Positions 9,285 to 14,923 of a stretch of 15,878 nucleotides of DNA are shown piece after piece. The stretch spans positions 4,782 to 20,659 of the forward strand of contig PMHN01000122.1 in the NCBI GenBank assembly GCA_003156695.1. Reading direction: 5' to 3'. The number at the start of each line of letters is the position of its first letter. The stretch's first letter is position 1. Position numbers and translations under genes: made by a program. The notes below the pieces were generated by a model. The model saw only the letters and a program-made list of their open reading frames with translations, was not told the DNA's origin and did no database searches. The stretch comes from Gammaproteobacteria bacterium. Its GTDB lineage: Bacteria; Pseudomonadota; Gammaproteobacteria; Steroidobacterales; Steroidobacteraceae.

Positions 9285-9372
9285 CGATCGGTCACCGGGC
9301 GGTGCGGGGCGAAGAACATTCTAGCGTGCTCATTCCGGCCTGATGACATAAGCCGGGGGTGTAGGGAACGTC

Positions 9373-9408
9373 TGTACATCTGATGCGTGATGCAATAGCA
9401 TCTGATGC
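9373..9408 (+). promoter_or_regulatory. vapBC promoter with overlapping palindromic operator sites
   Basis: A -35-like TGTACA (9373-9378) and -10-like TAGCAT (9396-9401) are 17 bp apart, each matching 4 of 6 consensus bases. Two odd palindromes sit on top: CATCTGATG (9377-9385), touching the -35, and GCATCTGATGC (9398-9408), covering the -10 and ending at the base before the vapB ATG. Their centres are 22 bp apart, about two helical turns. GATGC also recurs at 9389-9393, making GATGC-AATA-GCATC (9389-9402). VapB antitoxins with their toxins normally repress their own promoter through such sites. The predicted transcript start is within a base or so of the ATG, and no Shine-Dalgarno is visible. 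Confidence 0.6.
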
Positions 9409-9666
9409 ATGCGTACCACTCTCGATATCGCCGATGACGTATTGCAGGCGGCTAAGGAAAGAGCGCGGCGCGAAAAGCGAACCGCTGGCGAGGTGATCTC
9501 AGATCTCGCGCGGCGCGCGCTGACCGCGCCGCCCGGCCCGCTGACGGCCGATGCCGGGTCGGTGAAGGAGCCCAAAGCGGTTTACGGCCTGAGACCGTTT
9601 GCCCGCCGTGGCGGCGTCGTCACCAACGAGCTGATCGACAACCTGCGCGACGAAGACGGCGGCTGA
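9409..9666 (+). CDS. vapB: VapB-type antitoxin, ribbon-helix-helix
   Basis: Predicted antitoxin of 85 aa that would bind and neutralise the PIN toxin encoded next and bind DNA upstream. The N-terminus RTTLDIADDVLQAAKERA is the ribbon-helix-helix pattern: a beta strand at residues 2-6, then helices at about 9-20 and 25-38 (AGEVISDLARRAL). The rest (about 40-85) is the likely flexible toxin-binding tail. The ATG at 9409 is required because the beta strand begins at once; it has no visible Shine-Dalgarno and may be translated from a leaderless mRNA. The stop overlaps the vapC start as TGATG, the usual coupling for these modules. It sits between two housekeeping units on the opposite strand, which suggests acquisition. 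Confidence 0.85.
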   Translation: MRTTLDIADDVLQAAKERARREKRTAGEVISDLARRALTAPPGPLTADAGSVKEPKAVYGLRPFARRGGVVTNELIDNLRDEDGG

Positions 9667-10094
9667 TGCGCTCGCTCCTCGACGTGACCGTGCTGATCGC
9701 CCTGTTGGACCCGGATCACACGCTACACGAACCCGCGATGGACTGGTTTGCGAAGCACGCGAAGGGCGGCTGGTCGTCGTGCCCCATCACGCAAAACGGC
9801 TGTATTCGCATCATGGCGAATCCCGGCTATCCGAACGCTCTGCCCGTGGAGGCGGTAACGAGGCGGCTCGGGGGCGCCTGCGATAGCGCGGTCCACCAGT
9901 TCTGGCCTGACGACATCAGTCTCTGCGATCCGTTGTTCGCCAATACCGCACGCATCAGAACCTCCAGTCAGCTCACGGATCTGTACCTGCTGGCGCTGGC
10001 CGTAACCCATAAGGGGCGGTTCGTGACATTCGATCAGGGCATCGCGCTTGAGGCCATTCCGGGCGCGCGGCCCCAGCATCTGCTCATCCTGTAG
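9666..10094 (+). CDS. vapC: VapC-type PIN-domain ribonuclease toxin
   Basis: Predicted Mg-dependent endoribonuclease toxin of 142 aa, normal for the family. Family members cut tRNA or rRNA; the target here cannot be read. The PIN acidic residues Asp6 (SLLDVTVLIALL), Asp105 (LTDLYLLALA) and Asp123 (FVTFDQGIALE) are in place. At the position where many relatives have glutamate in a TEN-like motif this protein has Gln43 (ITQNGCIRI), which could lower metal binding or may be a subfamily feature. Other family blocks are DPDHTLHEPAMDWF, MANPGYPN and DPLFANTARI. The start ATG 9666 overlaps the antitoxin stop by one base. It is convergent with epmA, 31 bp away. Confidence 0.87.
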   Translation: MRSLLDVTVLIALLDPDHTLHEPAMDWFAKHAKGGWSSCPITQNGCIRIMANPGYPNALPVEAVTRRLGGACDSAVHQFWPDDISLCDPLFANTARIRTSSQLTDLYLLALAVTHKGRFVTFDQGIALEAIPGARPQHLLIL

Positions 10095-10125
10095 CGCCAG
10101 ATCCTGTACCGCGAGCAGCTCCCGC

Positions 10126-11127
10126 TCACGCGCGCCCGGTCGGGAACGCCAGCACCTCGTCGATGTGCGTCGCGCCGGTGGCAAGCATGAGCGTACGGTC
10201 GAACCCCAGCGCAACGCCCGCGCAATCGGGCAAGCCTGCGGCGAGCGCGGCCAGCAGGCGCTCGTCGGACGGGTGCACCGGCAACCCCGTACGCCGCCGC
10301 TCGCTGTTGTCCTGCTCGAAGCGCGCGCGTTGCTCGCCCGCGTTCGCGAGTTCGTGAAAGCCGTTCGCAAGCTCAATACCGTCGCAGTAGAGCTCGAAGC
10401 GGCGCGCGGTGCGCGGATCGCGCGGGTCGAGGCGTGCCAGCGCCGCCTGGGTCGCCGGATAGCCGTGGACGAAAGTCAGCGTGCCAGCCCCAAGCCGCGG
10501 CCCCACGAGTGCGCCCATGAGAAGCTCGAGCAACTCATCACGCTGCGCGTCGCTGCCCGCGGCGCTGCCAGCAATGGTTGCCGGGTCGAAGCCGAGCGGC
10601 GCAGCCGCCTGCACCAGTTCGGCGAGGCTTGCGGCAAGGGGATCCAGCGCCAGCTCGCGCAAGAAGGCTTCGCGGTAGCTCAGGCGCTCCTCGGCACGTC
10701 TCGCACCGGGACTCCCCAGCAGGTCCCGCACCAGCGCCGCCACTTCGTCCATGAGCTCATCGGGCGTCAGTCCCAGGCGGTACCACTCGATGAGGGTGAA
10801 CTCCGGGTTATGCAGGCGGCCGTGCTCGAAGCTGCGCACCACGTGGCAGATCTGGTAAATGTCCCCGCTGCCGGCGGCGAGCAACCTTTTCATGGCGTAC
10901 TCGGGCGAGGTGTGCAGAAACAACTGCGCACCTGCGGCGTGCTCCAGATGCACGGTCGCCGAGTGGATGTGCACATCGCTCACCGGCGCATTCACGACGA
11001 GCGGCGTGTCGACTTCGAGCACGCCGCGTGCCGCGAAGAACCCGCGCGTGCGCGCCAGCAGCGCAGCGCGCGCCTTCAGGCGTGCTGGGGTTGCGCTCGG
11101 GCGCCAGTCCGCACCGTCCGCGCTCAT
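10126..11127 (-). CDS. epmA: EF-P--(R)-beta-lysine ligase EpmA (LysRS paralogue)
   Basis: ATP-dependent ligase that activates (R)-beta-lysine and joins it to Lys34 of EF-P. The protein is 333 aa (E. coli EpmA 325): a class II lysyl-tRNA synthetase catalytic core without the N-terminal anticodon-binding domain, which separates it from LysS. Class II motif 1 spans ARGVLEVDTPLVV, motif 2 spans CHVVRSFEHGRLHNPEFTLIEWYR, and motif 3 is GVALGFDRTLM. The stretch after the motif 2 arginine (RSFEHGR) differs from the RNEEMGR I recall for E. coli, but length and flanks are kept. Its ATG overlaps the psd stop (ATGA), making it the last gene of a sco1-psd-epmA operon. Its partners epmB and efp are about 3 kb away in this window, on the other side of rarD, msrC and vapBC. 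Confidence 0.94.
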   Translation of the reverse strand: MSADGADWRPSATPARLKARAALLARTRGFFAARGVLEVDTPLVVNAPVSDVHIHSATVHLEHAAGAQLFLHTSPEYAMKRLLAAGSGDIYQICHVVRSFEHGRLHNPEFTLIEWYRLGLTPDELMDEVAALVRDLLGSPGARRAEERLSYREAFLRELALDPLAASLAELVQAAAPLGFDPATIAGSAAGSDAQRDELLELLMGALVGPRLGAGTLTFVHGYPATQAALARLDPRDPRTARRFELYCDGIELANGFHELANAGEQRARFEQDNSERRRTGLPVHPSDERLLAALAAGLPDCAGVALGFDRTLMLATGATHIDEVLAFPTGRA

Positions 11128-12005
11128 GTCAGGCGGGCAAGCGCCTGGCCGACCCGGATCGAGCTACCCGGGGTGAGCGCCGGCAGCCACGATCCGCGTC
11201 CGGGCGGCAGCAGCAGGATGACGGTTGAGCCCATGTTGAAACGCCCGAGCTCCGCGCCGCGCGCCAGCGTCAGCGGACTCAAGGCAGCATCGAGGGGCAG
11301 CTGCGCACCGCGCCGCGGGCTGCGCGGGGTGACATCGCCGTGCCAGACGGTGGCCATGCTGCCGACGAATAGTGCGCCCACCAGCACGACGGCGAACTGC
11401 AGCGCTCCATCCTCGAATACGCACACGATGCGCTCGTTGCGGGCGAAGAGTCCGGGGACGCTGGCGGCGGTGGTGGCGTTGACGCTGAAGAGCGCTCCCG
11501 GGACGTACCAGGCGGCGCGCAGCGAGCCGGCGCACGGCATGTGGATACGGTGATAATTATAAGGGGCGAGGTACAGGGTCGCGAAGGCGCCGCCCTGGAA
11601 GCGCGCGGTCCACGACGGGTCCCCGGCGAGCAGCGATTCGAGCGTGTACGCCAGGCCCTTCGCCTGCACCAGCCACGAACCATCCAGCGTGCCGATCTGG
11701 CTGATCGTGCCGTCCACCGGCGACACCAGTGTGTTGGGATCCGGATCCACCGGCCGCGCATCCGCACGCAGCGCGCGCGTGAAGAACTCGTTGAAGCTCC
11801 CGAACTCAAGCGGCTCACCCTGCACGGCGTCACTCATGTCGGGGCGGAAGTTGACCACGAAGTTGTCGATGAGCGCGTTCTTCACCCAGCGCACGCGGCT
11901 GCGCGTCACCCAGTGCACCAGCTGCGACAACAGGTGCTGCGGCAGCAGGTACTGCAGCGCGACGAAGACGCGCGCCCCAGGGCTATCCGGGTCGCTGGCG
12001 CTCAT
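11124..12005 (-). CDS. psd: Phosphatidylserine decarboxylase proenzyme
   Basis: Inner-membrane-associated pyruvoyl enzyme that makes phosphatidylethanolamine from phosphatidylserine. The protein is 293 aa. It self-cleaves before a serine to make the alpha-subunit pyruvoyl group; here that site is Gly259-Ser260 in FNMGSTVI, with Met where E. coli has Leu in LGST. The other proteolytic residues are present: the Asp in SPVDGTIS and the His in YHRIHMP. Further family blocks are FNEFFTRALR and RNERI. The start ATG overlaps the sco1 stop (ATGA) and the stop overlaps the epmA start (ATGA). Members of this length form a compact bacterial type that needs no partner. Confidence 0.96.
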   Translation of the reverse strand: MSASDPDSPGARVFVALQYLLPQHLLSQLVHWVTRSRVRWVKNALIDNFVVNFRPDMSDAVQGEPLEFGSFNEFFTRALRADARPVDPDPNTLVSPVDGTISQIGTLDGSWLVQAKGLAYTLESLLAGDPSWTARFQGGAFATLYLAPYNYHRIHMPCAGSLRAAWYVPGALFSVNATTAASVPGLFARNERIVCVFEDGALQFAVVLVGALFVGSMATVWHGDVTPRSPRRGAQLPLDAALSPLTLARGAELGRFNMGSTVILLLPPGRGSWLPALTPGSSIRVGQALARLT

Positions 12006-12631
12006 GTCGTGGCCGCCTTGCGGCGACCGAGGTACGGGGCCGCACGCCGTAAATCCGCGGCGAACGCGGACACCTCGAAAGGCGGCGTGAAAATGGCGGC
12101 GATGCGCGCCTGCCGGTCAAGGAGGAACACCACCGCCGAGTGATCCATGGTGTAGTCCCCGCCCGGCAGCTCGACACGGTTGACGGCGACGCCGAAGTTG
12201 GTGGCGACGGAGCGGAGCGTGGCCGCATCACCCGTCAGCCCTTCAAACGTGGCATCAAACGCATGCACGTACAGGCCGATGACGGGCGGTGTGTCGCGCT
12301 CGGGATCCACGCTGACGAACAACACCCGCAGGTCCGGCAGCGCAGCCTCATGCCTGATCCGCGCCAGTTTCAGGAGCGTGGCCGGACACACGTCCGGGCA
12401 ACGCGTGAAGCCGAAGTACACCAGGGCTGGTGTTCCGATGAGATCCGCGCGGGTGAACGGCCGCCCGGTGGCGTCCAGCAGGCGAAAATCGGCCACCGGT
12501 CTTGCCTGCGGCAGCCACGTCCCGCTTGCCAGCTCGGGCGCGCCCCTGTCAAGTTGGTGGGCGAGCCAGAAGCCGGCGAACGCCGCGCAGACGGCGCCGG
12601 CGGCGAGGAGCAAACGGGCACGTGCTGTCAT
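12002..12631 (-). CDS. SCO1/SenC copper chaperone, membrane-anchored
   Basis: Thioredoxin-fold protein that delivers copper to, or reduces, the CuA site of cytochrome c oxidase. The protein is 209 aa. Residues about 7-24 are a hydrophobic N-terminal anchor after positive residues (MTARAR), placing the rest in the periplasm. The copper ligands are Cys78 and Cys82 (TRCPDVCP) and His164 (TMDHSAVVFLL). Other family blocks are GTPALVYFGFTRCP and LFVSVDPERDTP. It is the first gene of the sco1-psd-epmA operon. Its ATG occupies the same CATG as the divergent prmB ATG, and a good extended -10 stands exactly where the mRNA would begin with the start codon. No Shine-Dalgarno is seen. No oxidase gene is in the window. 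Confidence 0.93.
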   Translation of the reverse strand: MTARARLLLAAGAVCAAFAGFWLAHQLDRGAPELASGTWLPQARPVADFRLLDATGRPFTRADLIGTPALVYFGFTRCPDVCPATLLKLARIRHEAALPDLRVLFVSVDPERDTPPVIGLYVHAFDATFEGLTGDAATLRSVATNFGVAVNRVELPGGDYTMDHSAVVFLLDRQARIAAIFTPPFEVSAFAADLRRAAPYLGRRKAATT

Positions 12632-13586
12632 GAGCGAATTATTTCACACCCGTTCGCGCGCCGTACGCGCGCGGGCGCGGGCGCGGCAGATCACACTGCG
12701 CGAGCTCATCGCGCGCGGCGCCCGGCGGCTGCAGCGCGCGCGGGTATTCTACGGGCACGGTACCGACAACGCCTGGGATGAGGCCGCGGCGCTGACCCTG
12801 CACGCGCTCGGACTGTCGGCCATACCGCCGGCTGGGCCCGGCAGCGGGCGGCGCAGGATTGGAGCTGCGGGGCAGCGTAGCGCGCGCGCGATTCTCACGC
12901 GCCGCATCCGCGAGCGCATCCCGGCGGCCTACCTGACTGGCGTCGCGTGGTTCGCCGGCGTGCCACTGCACGTCGACCCACGGGTGCTGGTGCCGCGCTC
13001 AGCCATTGCTGAACTCATCGAGCGGCGCTTCGCTCCGTGGATCGATGCACACCGGGTGCGGCGCGTCCTCGACCTCGGCACCGGTTCGGGCTGCATTGCG
13101 ATTGCCTGCGCCAGGGCCCTGCCGCGTGCACGGGTGGATGCCGTGGACATCTCGGATGCGGCACTGGCGGTAGCCGCCATCAACGTGCGCCGGCAGCGTC
13201 TCGCGCCACGCGTGCGACTGCTCAAGTCCGACCACTTCGCGGCGCTCGCGGGCGCCACCTACGATATCATCGTGTCCAATCCGCCTTACGTGGGAAGCCG
13301 CGAGTTGCGCTCGCTGCCGCCCGAGTACAGGCACGAGCCGCGCGTCGGCCTTGCCGCCGGCGGCGCCGGGCTCGACTCGGTACGGGTTATCCTGCGCCGG
13401 GCGCGCCGGCACTTGCGACCGCGCGGAGTGCTGATCGTCGAGGTGGGCAACACCGAGCGCGCAGTGCGGCGCGCGTTTCCCCGCTTGCCCTTCGTGTGGC
13501 TTCAGTTCGAGCGCGGCGGAGGTGGGGTGTTTCTTCTGACGCACGAGCAGCTCGGGACACGCGCGCGGCGCACGAGCATCCGTTAG
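12630..13586 (+). CDS. prmB: PrmB, ribosomal protein uL3 N5-glutamine methyltransferase
   Basis: SAM-dependent methyltransferase that modifies a glutamine of ribosomal protein L3; 318 aa against 310 in E. coli. An N-terminal helical domain (about 20-110) contains the family block YGHGTDNAWDEAAAL. The Rossmann SAM-binding domain has LDLGTGSGCIAIA and AVDIS, and the catalytic NPPY motif is at residues 217-220. The PrmB-style N-terminal block and the 18-bp spacing to aroC favour PrmB over PrmC (HemK). ATG 12630 is the only ATG, GTG or TTG close upstream of the conserved region, but residues 8-19 (arginine-rich) look atypical and no Shine-Dalgarno is seen nearby; the nearest GGAG is more than 15 bases away. 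Earlier in-frame starts would lie inside sco1. The prmB-aroC order is common in gammaproteobacteria. Confidence 0.92.
   Translation: MSELFHTRSRAVRARARARQITLRELIARGARRLQRARVFYGHGTDNAWDEAAALTLHALGLSAIPPAGPGSGRRRIGAAGQRSARAILTRRIRERIPAAYLTGVAWFAGVPLHVDPRVLVPRSAIAELIERRFAPWIDAHRVRRVLDLGTGSGCIAIACARALPRARVDAVDISDAALAVAAINVRRQRLAPRVRLLKSDHFAALAGATYDIIVSNPPYVGSRELRSLPPEYRHEPRVGLAAGGAGLDSVRVILRRARRHLRPRGVLIVEVGNTERAVRRAFPRLPFVWLQFERGGGGVFLLTHEQLGTRARRTSIR
12638..12646 (-). promoter_or_regulatory. Extended -10 promoter of the sco1-psd-epmA operon, possibly leaderless
   Basis: Read on the minus strand, TG-A-AATAAT occupies 12646 to 12638: AATAAT matches the -10 consensus at 5 of 6 bases and the TG one base ahead makes it an extended -10. 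Six bases (TCGCTC) separate it from the sco1 ATG, so the expected +1 is the A of the start codon. There is no good -35 at 17 bp, as is usual for extended -10 promoters. The AT-rich patch stands out in a very GC-rich stretch. It lies inside the first codons of prmB on the other strand. Confidence 0.5.
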
Positions 13587-13604
13587 ACAAGGGCGCGGTA
13601 CGGC

Positions 13605-14708
13605 ATGTCCGGCAATACCATCGGCAGACTCTTCACGGTCACCACCTTCGGCGAGAGCCACGGGCCGGCCATGGGCTGCGTTGTCGACGGTTGTCCGCCG
13701 GGACTGCCGCTGACCGAGGCCGACGTGCAGGCCGATGTCGACCGCCGCCGCAGTGGTACCTCGCATTTCGTCAGTCAGCGCCGCGAGGGCGACCAGGTGC
13801 GCATCCTGTCAGGGGTGTTCGAAGGGCACACGACCGGCACGCCGATCGGCCTGCTTATCGAAAATACCGACGCGCGCTCGCGCGACTACGAGCGCATCAA
13901 GGACCGCTTTCGCCCCGGCCACGCCGACTACACCTACCAGCAGAAGTACGGCGTGCGTGATTACCGCGGTGGCGGACGTTCCTCGGCGCGCGAAACCGTC
14001 ATGCGTACCGCGGCGGGCGCCATCGCGCGCCGTTACCTCGCCGCGCGTCTCGGGGTGCGCATTTACGGCTATCTCAGCCAGGTCGGCGCGCTGGTGCTTG
14101 ATCCTAAGGATCCGGCCTTCGCATACCAGAACCCTTTCTTCTGTCCCGACCCGCAGCGGGTCGCGGAACTTGAGGCGCTGATCTGGAAGGTGCGGGAGGA
14201 GGGCGATTCGATCGGTGCGCGGGTGACCGTGGTCGCGAGCGGCGTGCCGCCGGGACTGGGTGAGCCGGTGTTTGACCGGCTCGACGCGGACCTCGCGCAT
14301 GCGCTCATGGGTATCAACGCCGTGAAGGCCGTGGAAATCGGCGCCGGCACGCGCGCGGCCACGCAGCGCGGCAGCGAGCACCGCGATGAACTCACGCCGG
14401 GCGGATTCCTTAGCAATCACGCCGGCGGCGTGCTCGGGGGTATTTCCTCCGGGCAGGATGTCATTGCGCACCTGACGTTCAAGCCCACCTCCAGCATCCA
14501 GGTGCCCGGCAGCACCATCGACACGGCGGGCAGGGCGGTCGAGATCGTCACCACGGGCCGCCACGACCCCTGTGTCGCGCTGCGTGCGACGCCGATTGCC
14601 GAGGCCATGCTCGCCATCGTGCTCATGGACCACTACCTGCGACAGCGCGGACAGAATGCCGACGTGAAGTCCTCTACCCCGGTCATCACGGGCGCGCCGC
14701 GCGCCTGA
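13605..14708 (+). CDS. aroC: Chorismate synthase
   Basis: Last enzyme of the shikimate pathway: converts 5-enolpyruvylshikimate 3-phosphate to chorismate using reduced FMN, in the cytoplasm. The protein is 367 aa (E. coli 361), full length. The two catalytic histidines are His19 in FGESHG and His106 in RPGHADYTY. Other signature blocks are [31 protein letters not shown] and the FMN-contacting RHDPC. Start ATG 13605 follows the prmB stop by 18 bp; AAGGG about 10-15 bases upstream is a weak ribosome binding site. It is probably cotranscribed with prmB. It belongs to the bacterial monofunctional type that depends on a separate flavin reductase. Confidence 0.98.
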   Translation: MSGNTIGRLFTVTTFGESHGPAMGCVVDGCPPGLPLTEADVQADVDRRRSGTSHFVSQRREGDQVRILSGVFEGHTTGTPIGLLIENTDARSRDYERIKDRFRPGHADYTYQQKYGVRDYRGGGRSSARETVMRTAAGAIARRYLAARLGVRIYGYLSQVGALVLDPKDPAFAYQNPFFCPDPQRVAELEALIWKVREEGDSIGARVTVVASGVPPGLGEPVFDRLDADLAHALMGINAVKAVEIGAGTRAATQRGSEHRDELTPGGFLSNHAGGVLGGISSGQDVIAHLTFKPTSSIQVPGSTIDTAGRAVEIVTTGRHDPCVALRATPIAEAMLAIVLMDHYLRQRGQNADVKSSTPVITGAPRA

Positions 14709-14712
14709 TGCC

Positions 14713-14740
14713 GGGGCCACGCACACCGCCGCCAGGCCCC
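14713..14740 (+). terminator. GC inverted repeat just after aroC
   Basis: GGGGCC (14713-14718) and GGCCCC (14735-14740) are complementary across a 16-base loop, 5 bases after the aroC stop. The position suits a transcript end, but the loop is long and no T-run follows, so it may be chance in GC-rich DNA. Confidence 0.25.
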
Positions 14741-14746
14741 CAGAGC

Positions 14747-14801
14747 GCGAACCACGCCACAGTTCGCGCAGGTGCCCACTACGAACCGCGACACAGTTCG
14801 C
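14747..14801 (+). repeat. Two related dyads upstream of the fimV promoter
   Basis: GCGAAC-9-GTTCGC at 14747-14767 and CGAAC-9-GTTCG at 14782-14801. The spacers (CACGCCACA and CGCGACACA) agree at 7 of 9 positions, so the units are also direct repeats, centres 34 bp apart. They end two bases before the candidate -35, a position that fits a transcription-factor tandem site. I do not recognise the factor. Two small hairpins in an aroC read-through transcript are the alternative. Confidence 0.5.
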
Positions 14802-14802
14802 T

Positions 14803-14831
14803 TTGGTCCATGGGGCTATTTAAGTTATATT
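14803..14831 (+). promoter_or_regulatory. Candidate fimV promoter
   Basis: TATATT (14826-14831) matches the -10 consensus at 5 of 6 bases. TTGGTC (14803-14808) is a weak -35 (3 of 6) with a 17-bp spacer. This would start transcription near 14838, leaving a leader of about 85 bases that contains a T-rich stretch (14869-14894). The weak -35 with dyads directly upstream would suit activator-dependent expression; that is inference. Confidence 0.45.
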
Positions 14832-14899
14832 GCCGCCGGATTCGTGGTGGACTTGCAACTTACGCTCCATCTTTCTGTTTTAAAACGATATTTTAGCCA

Positions 14900-14923
14900 A
14901 TGATGCGTGTCGGGGTGCCCTGA
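14900..14923 (+). CDS. Seven-codon upstream ORF overlapping the fimV start
   Basis: ATGATG at 14900 opens a frame that encodes MMRVGVP and ends in TGA at 14921-14923, sharing its last base with the fimV ATG (TGATG). If translated it would deliver terminating ribosomes to fimV. No ribosome binding site precedes it, and such short frames arise by chance, so it may not be real. Confidence 0.2.
   Translation: MMRVGVP

Noticed and set aside
10048..11553. Long plus-strand open frame across epmA and part of psd (about 501 codons)
   Set aside because: Arg/Ala/His-rich shadow of two well-supported minus-strand genes; no family pattern.
12180..12629. Longer prmB frame extending back through sco1
   Set aside because: The extension is the antisense of sco1; PrmB-like sequence only begins after ATG 12630.
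14747..14801. LexA (SOS) box reading of the fimV dyads
   Set aside because: CGAAC/GTTCG resembles the Gram-positive LexA half sites, but the spacer is 9 rather than 4 and gammaproteobacterial LexA normally uses CTGT-N8-ACAG.
14708..14896. 62-codon frame between aroC and fimV
   Set aside because: No ribosome binding site or recognisable content; it covers the dyads and promoter region.
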